Part shown: positions 12,480 to 24,500 of the stretch, piece after piece | Layout: every line of letters begins with the position of its first letter | How positions within the stretch are numbered: position 1 is the stretch's first letter | Source of the DNA: Paracentrotus lividus | Taxonomy: Eukaryota; Echinodermata; Echinoidea; Camarodonta; Echinidae | Direction of reading: 5' to 3' | Length of the DNA stretch: 64,000 nt | Assembly (NCBI GenBank): GCA_940671915.1 | Contig: CALNVZ010003426.1 | Location: 17,659,570 to 17,723,569 of the forward strand | Position numbers and translations under genes: made by a program | Notes under the pieces: model-generated | Databases searched by the model: none | What the model was told of the DNA's origin: nothing | The model's input: the letters and a program-made list of their open reading frames with translations, nothing else

Positions 12480-14155
12480 TATGTTTTTATTGCTAAACCA
12501 AATATACTGTTGCTTTTACATGTAATAAAAACCTATGACTTACAGAATACAAAGGGAAAAGGTTTTCAGAAAAACAAAATGATATTGCTTTATTGGAATG
12601 GAATGCATATAAAGAAACTGGCAAGAAAGTATACTTGAAAATGTATAAACATGGAAAAAAATTCCAAATATAAGGCACTTTAAAACAAACATTTGAACAG
12701 TGAAAATATTCCATACTGAACTTCTTAAACAAATGTTGTAAAAAGGATGAAAATGTATCTTCTTGTACCCAAATAAAGAAATTAATGTGTTTTTTTTTTT
12801 TTTTTTTTTTTTTCTTTATGAAAGTGAATTCCAATGTTTTAGAGAATGATATACATGTCGTAACAAGAACTGCAACTATTTAATATCCTTTTTTATCCTC
12901 TTTTCATCCTAATATGTAAGTAAGCATTTACTCATGAACATGAAGTCTTTGAAGAATGAAACTATGTATTTAAGTTATTTGTTGCATGTTCAACAGAATT
13001 AATCAAAAGCAAAATATTCCAGTTTCCACATATCAATGCAAAATGAGTTCACAATATGAGCATATGCAAGGTTATTCTCACTGGTGGTACTATAATAATA
13101 AATAGCAGACACTTTCTTTTTCTTTTCAATATGAACTCATTGTATAAAAAGCATATTTGCAATTTCACCAACTTTACATAGAATTTAAAACATTTATAGT
13201 GCACAATGGAATCAAGAACTCACAAAGTAAACATATACATGTAAAGGCAAATAGATCTGTATTACTCAACCCCTTTTAACATTTTGAATACAATATTTTG
13301 AATTTAACTAGTTCTTACATTCTTTAAGGCTTTTATATGTTGTGTATATTCTTTATTGAGATGAAATCTACAAGTTATTTTATCAACTATGTGAACTATA
13401 TACATGAATATATCATTAAATAACTTCTAATCTTCTGAAACTTCACTGATACTCTAACACATAGCTGACCTGTCTGACTCTTAAAAGCAACACTATTTAG
13501 TCAAGGTGAAGAAAATGTCACAGAATCGACTTTTTCTGTGGCAAAGTATTTTCATTGCAATAAATAACACATATTTACAAATAATCATTGCTTTGTATCT
13601 TTGAACATATTTACATCACACACCTTATACTTAAAGTGATCTTAAGAGTACACACATGTGTACATAAATATGAAAGCTTAGGAAAGAAAATGTTTTTATA
13701 AATTATCATATACTGAAACAACAACAATGAAATGTAGAAATATTGCTTTAAAAAAAAAACTATTTTAAAAATGACCTGGATGGATTCATAATAGCACATT
13801 TCAAATAGTCAAACTTGAAAAAAGATGAAAAATCTAAAACTAGTAGAAACTAAAAAACATGTTTAAAATATACTTGATATAAATATTACAGCAATATAAA
13901 ACAAAAGATCCATGCTCAACATATACTTGATATATGATACAGTAATAAAAAAACAAAGATCTACAACATAATTTCAAAAGATGTGGCTAAACACTTATAA
14001 AAAGAAATGCATTTTGAGGCACTCTTTAAGTTGGCACTGCTCTAAATATCCCCAGTAATCATTTTGTCCTGGGTATTAAAATAAAATGTAAATAGTACTT
14101 TCAAAGTTGCTTGTTTATTCTACTTGTGGTTTTTGTCCTCAAATTTAGCTCAAAT
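12480..14155. other. AT-rich sequence between the converging ROPN1L and HORMAD 3' ends
   Basis: No coding signal. It contains a poly-T run at about 12789-12814. It may be distal HORMAD 3' UTR, since minus-strand AATAAA motifs occur here, but nothing decides this. Confidence 0.35.
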
Positions 14156-14208
14156 TGTATGTCTGTAATACAGAAAAGAGTAGAACTGCATCATTTTGTG
14201 CATCATTA

Positions 14209-15460
14209 GGAAGAGGTAGACAACTTGCATCTTATAGTTGGTATATCAAGACCCCTGAACAGTTATCAAACGCACCCTTTATTGTAATAGGTCTTACAAC
14301 ACTCATTCTGTGCACTGTTGCCTTGCCATTAAGGCTAGAACAGGATTGTTGACAATCAATTTTATTTCAGTCTTAGCTAGGTCTTTATGTCCCTGTTGAA
14401 TAGAGTGAAGTGGTAGAGGAGTGAGCAGTTGCCTAGCTCTTTAGGCAAAAACAGGATTGTTCATACATAAATTTTATTTCAGTGATGGCTATTGTCCTTA
14501 TGTCCTTCTTGCACCTAGTGAAGTGGTGAGTGCTGCCTAGCCATTTAGGCAAGAACAGAATTGTTCACTTTATTTCATTTCAGTGTTAGCTAAGCCTTTA
14601 TGTCCCTGTTAATGAACATAGTGAAGTGATAAGGGTGTGTGCAGTTGCCTAGCAAGAACAGTATGGTTGACAATTTATTTTCTTTCAGTGTTAGCTAAGT
14701 CTTTATGTCCCTGTTGAACAGAGTGAAGAGGTACGGGAGTGAGCAGTTGCCTAACTCTTTAGGCAAAAACAGGATTGTCGACATTTGATTTTATTTCAGT
14801 GTTAGCTCCTGTCTTTACATCTTTCTTGCACTGCCGGAATAGTGATAAGGGAGTATGTAATTGCCTAACCATTTAGGCAAGAACAGGATTGTTGACAATT
14901 AATTTTATTTCAGTGTTGGTTTCTATCTTTATATCCTTCTTGAATAGAGAGAAGTGGTAACAGAGTGTGCAGTAGTTGCCTAGCCACTTAGGCAAGAACA
15001 GGAATGTTGAGAAGTTATTTGATTTCTGTGTTGGTTTCTGTCTTTATGTCCTTCTTGCACCAAGTGAAGTGGTGATTGTTTGCGCTGCAGCCCAGCCATT
15101 TAGACAAGAACAGGATGGGCACCAAGTAATTTTACTTCAGTGTCAGCTACAGCCTTTTATTTCATTCTTGCACTGAGTAAAGTGGTAAGAGATTGTACAT
15201 ATTTACCTAACCATCTAGGCAAAAACAGGATAATTAACAAGTCATTTTATTTCAGTGTTTGCTAATGTCTTACGTCCTTCTTGAAGAGATTAAAGTGGTA
15301 AGGGAGTTGCCTAGCTATTTAGGCTAGAAAAAGGAATGTTAACAGGTTATTTGGTTTCAGTATTGGCAATCGTCTGTACGGCCTTCTTGCACCTCCTGAA
15401 AGGTGGTAAGATAGTGTGCAGTTGCCTAGCCATTTAGGCAAGAACAGGATTGTTGACGAT
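14209..15460 (-). repeat. Tandem repeat, 11 units of about 110 bp, forming the HORMAD 3' UTR
   Basis: The landmark TAGGCAAGAACAGGATTGTT and its variants recur at about 14333, 14441, 14545, 14653, 14760, 14874, 14990, 15103, 15218, 15323 and 15436. The unit nearest the gene encodes the last residues and stop of HORMAD. Most units carry a minus-strand AATAAA (plus-strand TTTATT), so the array offers many polyadenylation signals. Confidence 0.85.
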
Positions 15461-15532
15461 GCTGGACTTGCGTCTTTTTCGCTCTTGGCCCCCTTCTGGC
15501 TCTTGACTGCATGACAACTCAAAGTCATGTTT
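15434..15532 (-). CDS. HORMAD1: HORMAD last coding exon, basic C-terminus with stop inside a tandem repeat
   Basis: It encodes [20 protein letters not shown] then [12 protein letters not shown] and TAA (15436-15434). The final residues VNNPVLA and the stop are the first unit of the 110-bp tandem array that forms the 3' UTR. The RKRRKSS cluster matches the KRRKFSEP tail of human HORMAD1. Confidence 0.88.
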   Translation of the reverse strand, partial: KHDFELSCSQEPEGGQERKRRKSSIVNNPVLA

Positions 15533-18500
15533 CTGCAAATTCAATAGGATTTGTACATAGGTGAAAAGTGAATATGCTTTCATTGAAAGGGGTGTCAGAA
15601 ATTTCATTCATACAAAATACAGATAACATATATATATAGCGCATGACATCCTCATGTAGTTCCAAAGATCTTCTGAAATTAAAGTCCAATCCACTTAACA
15701 CGATACTTGTGACAAAGCCGATCAATCTTGTCATGTTATACTGAGCAGGGAACACATCGATTGCACAAATTGGTACCAGGAGGATGGCCCAATAATACCA
15801 CAATCTATGCTTAGTGTAATGGAAGTAATAATGAATAACACCTTTATATTGTGTCATTTTAAAGGAGGTGCCTTGTAAAACAAGAAAATGTGTTGAAATA
15901 CATTTTTATACACTGTATCAACCCTCTTGCCCTCCAATTGCCTAGAACTGTCCTTCAGCTTACTATCCGCAACTACTTTTTGGTTTTAGCCCGCTATAAC
16001 CCTCAAACCACCCACACACAATTGATGTCGAACCCCAATAAATCTCCACAAATTAATGATTTACAAACACAATTTGGAGTACTGAAATAATAGGATTAAT
16101 ATTAATTTCCTTCATTCATTCAAAGTCAAGTTAACACCATAGTTTTGACTTTGTGTATGTATGCATTCTTAAACTTACTAAAAATCAATGAGATTCATTG
16201 TTTTCATACTTACCCCGTCAAGAGTGGTGGCACTTCTCTTCTTAGACCTTCTTTGTCTGGGTAATTCCTAATTGATAAGATAGTAAATTAAATAATTTAC
16301 AATATAGTAAAACAAGATAGTAAAATAAAGTAAAATAAAGAGAAGACGAGGTTTGAGTTAATCAATTTCAAAATCATTCAAACTTCAACTAGAGTGACAT
16401 CCCTTTGCAGATTACAAAGCGGAAAACATATAACTAATATCATAGGTGATGGAATTCTGACAATTATTAGGTTAGACTGAATATTGATTTTAATACTATT
16501 ATGCAGTTGGAATCAGATTAAGAAAAAAAAAAATCTTGGTAAAGTGATATTGTTTGGGTTGGGCAGGTTATGCAGAGGCAACATTTATTTCTTTGGCCTA
16601 AGTTGGAAGAATGTAAACCCTTGGATGTACTAATATTCTCAAAGGGTGACTAAAGTTAGTAGGCCTACTAACTTTAGTCACCCTTCAAGAATACCGGCCA
16701 TAATATACCTCAATCTGCATAGGTGTTCCTGGATTTGATGATCCACCAGAACTGGTCCTTTGTCCAAATGTACTCAGATCAACCCAACAATGTTAACACT
16801 TGGATGTACATACCTCAATCAGCATAGGTGTTCCTGGTGAGCGACCAGACCTAGTCCTATGTCCTGATACACTCAGATCTGCAGCCTGGTCTGTTAACCT
16901 CTCCAACTTGATAATACAATGATAAAACAGTAATAAATATTACTATACAGATGAATATGATCGCTGGTGCAGATACTTTTATGATTTGGGAGAATAAGGA
17001 TTAAATTGAACAAGCCAAAGCCACGCTGGAGTACCAATGATGCAATAGGATTGAATTGAAAAATGATTTTAACAGGGATGCCACTAGGTGTCCTCCCGAA
17101 ACCCTGAAAATATTTGGCGGGCAGGGGCAGTGTCTATAGTATACTATATAGAAGATATACTAAACTCATTGAACAATGTGAGCGCGAAGCGCGAGGCGAT
17201 AATTTTTTATATAAAAGAGCCTAAAATCAGTGACTTTTCATTTTTTTTTTTTTTTGTGCCATGCATATAGAAGATCTTATCTAAGGCCAAAATAAATAAC
17301 ATGTTGGTTTCTTGTAACATACCTCAAAATAATTGGGTCGGAAGGTAGGGGGGAAAAAAATTTTGATCCCGTAATCCACTTTTTTAATGCCCGATCCATC
17401 TTCATTTCGTAAGAATTTATTCCGGGATGTAATCGCTACTAAAAACGGGCCGTTATCATTCCAAAACTAAATAATTAATTCTGCAATTGTATCCACTCCG
17501 TCTTTATTTCATGAAGAATTTATTTTGAAACGTTTTTGACTGGAAGTTCTTCCGATAAATAAAAAGTTTTTGTGCTTAAAACAGGCCGTTATCAGAAAGG
17601 AGGAATATTCCAGGTTTTTTAAAACAGAAAACAGGAAAAGTCAGAAACCAGGAAATAAGACAGATAAAGGGGAAAAAAATGGAATTCCGAGAAAAACTGG
17701 AAAAGTGGCATCCCTGTTTTTATCCATTACCCTACACATCTCAAGTTGTTCTTGTAACGCAACTGAGATTGTGTAAATATTCACATACTAAATGACAGCA
17801 TCCTAAAAACTAAACACAACCACAACATCAACAGGGTCATTTATACCTGCTGCAGAGCTGCCAACCTTTAGGAGTAGAAATTAGTAATCTTGGAGCTCAA
17901 AATTCGTAATTTTGAGAGAAAAATCGTAATTTCTTACGCGGTAAGAATTTCCTAAAAAATTGCAAAAAAATCGGCACGCATCACAGAATTGTCCTTAGCC
18001 TTGCCCTAGGGCCTAGGTACACAAAACTTAGCGATATTTTGCTTTGTTGCTAGCATCTCCAGCAGCTCAATATTTGGCTGATTTTATGCGTTTTTGGATA
18101 GGCTATCGTATGAACCACCATCATGTTCGGACGAAAGAAAAAATCCTTATTTTCTTACGCGGTAAGAATTTCTTTGAAAAATCGGACGAACAAACCTTGC
18201 AATGATGAGCATGTCATGATGTTTTCACCTTTCGAAGATGGTATGATACAAGGCCATTAAGTCTATTTCTTCTTTCTTTTTTTGGAAGCTAAAGTTGCCA
18301 TGTTGAGCTCAATCAAATTCCCATGCGATAGATTTCTAGATCCAGGTATAATCCAAGTTTAATCCAGCTAAAAAAATCCAGGGTAGTTTGTTGTCGCACG
18401 CACACATCGTATTCAGGCGCGCGCGCAGCCGCCTGCATGCACCCGGCCAGCGCAGCACTACCACAGCCGAAAGCTAGGGCGAGTAGCCGAGCGGGGAGTC

Positions 18501-21500
18501 GATGGTTTCACTTCTCCATCCAGCAATGCAAGCATGGGTGTGCGCGCGCATTCGACCCCCCGCTAGCGGTAGTGCGCCGCTTGTATGCAAAGATCATGCA
18601 CTCAATGATCATATTGCATACAATGCTATTGTAGTATAATTCAAGGCGCCACTTGCATGCAAAGACCATGTATTCATATTGCATTATAAAAGACAAAAAT
18701 TCGTAATTTTTCAATGCCTTTTCGTATTTTCGTATTCCCTTCTTATTTTCGGGACAAATACGAATTTTTCGGGACGGTTGGCAGCTCTGCTGCTGGTATG
18801 CCCCTATCAAATTGAATTATGTACCCTTCAAGACTCGAAAGGGTCTAACCTCAGAGTAAAGTCCTGTGTGCAACACTAGACTGGTCTAATATAATATAAT
18901 GTAGTAACCCACCAAGAAAAAGAAGGGTCATTCATTATCACTAAAAAAATAAGTGATGCATCACATCGAAATCAGACACTAATCGCTGAGCAAATTCAGC
19001 ACAGTGTCAAGGAAATCAGCAAAATAATAGAAATTGTCTTATATTGGGGGATTTTTTTTTTACTTTCTGAATTTTCAATGTTTCTTGTATGCTCTGTAAA
19101 AAAAATTGAGTATAAATGATTAGGGGAAAGTCTTTTAAAATAGATTATTTTGTTGCAATCTTTTGACTCTTTTCTGGCAACTTGTGTCTGATTTTGATAT
19201 TATGAGTCACATACATTTAGGACAAAGTTTGGTACCTCTGATTTCTTGACAGCTTTCTTGCGCTGGAGGCTCGGTTTGTTCTTCTTACTCTTGTTAGCTT
19301 CTCTTTGCTCAGTCTGTTCTGTCTCGATCTCTTGAGGGTCTGGGGTTGGTTTGGGTGAATATTTGCTCAGGTACTTCTGGAATCCATGCTCCATGATCTT
19401 CTCTTGATTAACATACTTCACACGTCTGAAATGCAAATTATACAAATATTATCTCAAATAAATCTACTCTCAATAGGATTCCATGTTGTTTGCATTAACC
19501 AGTTGGAGACGAGCTGATTTGGCTATAACACACCTTTCCCACAGACCCCAGCCCGAATATATTCAGGCTCAGTCCTCAATGGGTTAAATCCTGTTTTGGC
19601 GGCTTACCAAAAGATAAAGCCGCGGCCGGCTGCGTGAAAGCCGCACAGCGGCGTTTTATACCGGATGTACTACTCTCCTCCTATGGAATAATAATAGGGG
19701 ATCTGTATTTCCGGCATATTATCACGCAGTGCGGTATTCATGCAGGGGGCTGCGGCTTGATCTTTTGATAAATCAATTAGGCAACTACAACCCCGGACCT
19801 AACAGTATACCTATCTGTATTAACCCTAAACCTAACATAACTAGATGAATCCTCGACCGCGCACGGCCGAAATTTATGCCTCCGCCATTGCCAGATCAGA
19901 AATATATGGAACATTCATCTGTTCTATTTTCATGTTCATGTATACAAATATGTCTTTGACCTTGATCTTTGACCTTGTAAAAAGTCTCAATCTAATCAGA
20001 TCAGTGCCACTCAAGTATGCACACATGTACTAAGTATTATTATTATATTATTATGAAGATGATCCCTGAAACAGTTCGTGAGTTATCATGAGACAAGCTA
20101 TTTTCATATATTTATTGACCTCTGTGACCTTTGACATTTGACTTCATGACCCAACAAGCCATTTTCATGCATACAATGGCCTCTCTGACCTTTGACCTCA
20201 TGATCCCCACATTTAATCAGTTCATTGCTCCTCCCATATGCACAAATTACCCAAGTTTGAAGATGATCCGTTACACAGTTCTTAGTTATCACGAGAACAA
20301 ACTATTTTTATGTATACAATGACCTATGTGACCTTTGACCCCAAAATCTAATCAGTTCATTGCCCCTCCCATATGCACACATTACTCAAGTTTGAAGTTG
20401 ACCCGTCACACAGTTCTTAAGTTATTGCGAGAACGAACCATTTTCATGTATACAATGACATCTGTGACCTTTGACCTTTGACCTCATGACCCTAAAATCT
20501 AATCAGTTCATTGCCCCTCCCATAGGCACACATTACCCAAGTTTGAAGTTGACCCGTCAAACGGTTTTTAAGTTATGGCGAGAACGAGCCATTTTCATGC
20601 ATACAATGACCTCTGTGACCTTTGACCTTTGACCTAATGACCCCAAAGTCTAATCAGATCATTGTCCCTACCATATGCATACATGATCCAAGTTTGAAAG
20701 TGATCCGTCAAACGGTTCTTAAGTTATCGCGAGAACGAAAACGGGACGGACGGACGGACGTACGGACGGACGGACGGACAACCCGAAAACATAATGCCTC
20801 CGGCACCACCTTCGCTGGCGGAGGCATAAAGATCTATTGCAAACCTACCATAATCCTTACAAGAAATAGAGCCCATTTTTGGAACTTGTACAACCCCTTG
20901 ACAGCCACCACAATCAAGTGACAGCTTAACATGTTTAAAACACTCTTCATTATCCGTGGTGAACCTTACTCTGAGACTCACATTTTCAATCTTAACTTGT
21001 TCTTCAAAGGACCTTATGCTTTTTGTTTCTTATTATTATTAATGTCAGGATCCTTGAATAATGATGAGATTTAAAAAAAACCTTGATTTAGTAATAAGAT
21101 TTTTTTTTTAATGATACACTAGTTTCATATCAGCATTAGATGACCTGTAAACTCTTTAACCAATTTATATATATATATGACTTGACCTCTTTCAGTTTCA
21201 TTAAAATATTTCGAGTATTTTACTCAAGCCTAATTGGAGGTGAAAATTTGTCTGTAATCAAATATTCATATTTTAGTACTTTCACATCTGTATTAGATAT
21301 TACATTAATAATATGAAATCTTAAATGTAGTTATGTAAATCATTAGGATTCATATATAGTATAATAGGTCCAGCAATGTTGCTATGTGTGACTCAGTAGC
21401 AAAAAGATACAGTTTTAGATGGAACTAGATGAATCTTCGACCGCGCACGGTCGGAAGGCATGCCTCCGTATTGCCACATCGAAAAAAAAGGCATGCGCAT

Positions 21501-24500
21501 GTTGAGTATTTTACATCCATTTATACCATGACATCTTTGAGATATTGACCCCAAATCTATTAAAGTTGTATCATCAGAATTATTTCCAACTCAGGAAGGA
21601 TGGCTACTGATGTAATAAAAAGGATAAACATGTTTAAGTTGATCTGTCAAAGGTCCTTCAGAAATTGCACAAACGAGTCATTTACATAAATAACCAGTGA
21701 CCTTTGATGTCCTGACCTCAAAAATCTAATCAGTTCATCTTTCCTCCCACATGACCAAGTTCGAAGTTGATCCATAAAACGGTTCAGAAGTTACAGCAAG
21801 AACGTGCCATTTTCATGTATACAATGACGTCTGTGACCCTTGACCTTTGACTTCATGACCTCAAAATATAATAAATTCATTGTCCCTACCATATGCACAT
21901 ATGACCCAAGTTTGAAATTGATCCGTCAAACGGTTTTTAAGTTTATTGCGAGAACAAGCCATTTTCATGTACACAATGACTATGTGACCTTGACCTCATG
22001 ACCCCAAAATCTGATAAGTTCATTGTCCCTCCATATGTAAATATGATCCAAGTTTGAAGTTGATCCTCAAACGGTTCTTAAGTTATCGCAAGAACGAGAG
22101 CCATTTTCACGTACACAATGACCTGTGACCTTTGACCTCATGACCCCAAAATCTAATAAGTTTATTGACCCTCATATATGCACATATGACCCAAGTTTCA
22201 AGTTTATCCCTCAAACGGTTCTTAAGTTATCGCAAGAACGAGCCATTTTCATGTACACAATGACCTCTGTGACCTTTGACCTCATGACCCAAATTCTGAT
22301 AAGTTCATTGTCCCTCCCATATGTAAATATGATCCAAGTTTGAAATTGATCCCTCAAATGGTTCTTAAGTATCTCGCAGAACGAGAGCCATTTTCACGTA
22401 CACAATGACACTGTGACCATTGACCTCATGACCCAAAATCTAATAAGTTTATTGACCCTCATATATGCACATATGACCCAAGTTTCAAGTTTATCCCTCA
22501 AACGGTTTTTAAGTTATGGCGAGAACGAGCCATTTTCATGCATACAATGACCTCTGTGACCTTTGACCTTTGACCTAATGACCCCAAAGTCTAATCAGAT
22601 CATTGTCCTACCATATGCATACATGATCCAAGTTTGAAAGTGATCCGTCAAACGGTTCTTAAGTTATCGCGAGAACGAAAACGGGACGGACGGACGGACG
22701 GACGGACGGACAACCCGAAAACATAATGCCTCCAGCACCACCTTCGGTGGCGGAGGCATAAAAATGTCCAATCGAATTCATCAATAGTTTAACATCAGCA
22801 TAAGATGGTATTTCAATTTTATATGAAATCTTGTTTTGTTTTTTTCTTTTTCTTTCTTTCTTTTTTTTTTTTTTTNNNNNNNNNNNNNNNNNNNNNNNNN
22901 GTGTTTAAGGCATAGATACAAAGATTTGCTGCCAGTCTAATTTCAACAATTTGAAATTGAACATTTACAGAAATCCCCCTCCCCCCCAAAAAAAAAAAAA
23001 AGAAAGAAAGAAAAGAAAAAACAAAACAAGATTTCATATAAAATTGAAATACCATCTTATGCTGATGTTAAACTATTGATGAATTCGATTGGACATTTTT
23101 ATGCCTCCGCACGAAGGTGGTGCTGGAGGCATTATGTTTTGGGTTGTCCGTCCGTCCGTCCGTGCCGTCCGTCCGTTTTCGTTCTCGCGATAACTTAAGA
23201 ACCGTTTGACGGATCACTTTCAAACTTGGATCATGTATGCATATGGTAGGGACAATGATCTGATTAGATTTGGGGTCATTAGGTCAAAGGTCAAAGGTCA
23301 CAGAGGTCATTGTATGCATGAAAATGGCTCGTTCTCGCCATAACTTAAAAACCGTTGAGGAATAAACTGAAACTTGGTCATATGTGCATATATGAGGGTC
23401 AATAAACTTATTAGATTTTGGGGTCATGAGGTCAAAGGTCACAGGTCATTGTGTACGTGAAAATGGCTCTCGTTCTTGCGATAACTTAAGAACCATTTGA
23501 GGGATCAATTTCAAACTTGGATCATATTTACATATGGGAGGGACAATGAACTTATCAGAATTTGGGGTCATGAGGTCAAAGGTCACAGAGGTCATTGTGT
23601 ACATGAAAATGGCTCGTCTTTGCGATAACTTAAGAACCGTTTGAGGGATAAACTTGAAACTTGGGTCATATGTGCATATATGAGGGTCAATAAACTTATT
23701 GGATTTTGGGTCATGAGGTCAAAGGTCACAGGTCATTGTGTACGTGAAAATGGCTCTCGTTCTTGCGATAACTTAAGAACCGTTTGAGGATCAACTTCAA
23801 ACTTGGATCATATTTACATATGGGAGGGACAATGAACTTATCAGATTTTGGGGTCATGAGGTCAAAGGTCACATAGGTCATTGTTGTACATGAAAATGGC
23901 TTGTTCTTGCAATAAACTTAAAAACCGTTTGACGGAATATTTTCAAACTTGGGTCATATGTGCATATGGTAGGGAACATGAATTTATTATATTTTGAGTC
24001 ATGAAGTCAAAGGTCAAGGGTCACAGACGTCATTGTATACATGAAAATGGCACGTTCTTGCTGTAACTTCTGAACGTTTTATGGATCAACTTCGAACTTG
24101 GTCATGTGGGAGGAAAGATGAACTGATTAGATTTTTGAGGTCAGGAACATAAAAGGTCACTGGTTATTTATGTAAATGACTCGTTTGTGCAATTTCTGAA
24201 GGACCTTTGACAGATCAACTTAAACATGTTTATCCTTTTTATTACATCAGTAGCCATCCTTCCTGAGTTGGAAATAATTCTGATGATACAACTTTAATAG
24301 ATTTGGGGTCAATATCTCAAAGATGTCATGGTATAAATGGATGTAAATATACTCAACATGCGCATGCCTTTTTTTTCCGATGTGGCATTACGGAGGCATG
24401 CCTTCCGACCGTCGCGCGGTCAAGATTCATCAAGTCCATCTAAAACTGTATCTTTTTGCTACTGAGTCAACACATAGCAACATTGCTGGACCTATTATAC

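Larger units (their letters stand above)
14369..22868. repeat. Left arm of giant inverted duplication
   Basis: Every landmark here recurs in reverse complement between about 22989 and 31300: the 110-bp array, HORMAD exons 15-18, the 44-bp palindrome, the 17852 TIR element and both GACC-rich elements. This arm has intact exons with clean splice sites, so it is the functional copy. The outer edge is set where the mirror ends (31300). Confidence 0.9.

Noticed and set aside
14209..15460. CRISPR-like array
   Set aside because: Units are diverged along their whole 110-bp length with no constant repeat/variable spacer pattern, in an animal genome.
17180..17200. Another C(GAA)G-loop hairpin end at GCGCGAAGCGC
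   Set aside because: Only four base pairs of stem, no partner hairpin and no flanking direct repeat found.
20622..20921. Open frame with [20 protein letters not shown] as a protein
   Set aside because: It is the translated GGAC microsatellite and end of a repeat element, present in every copy.
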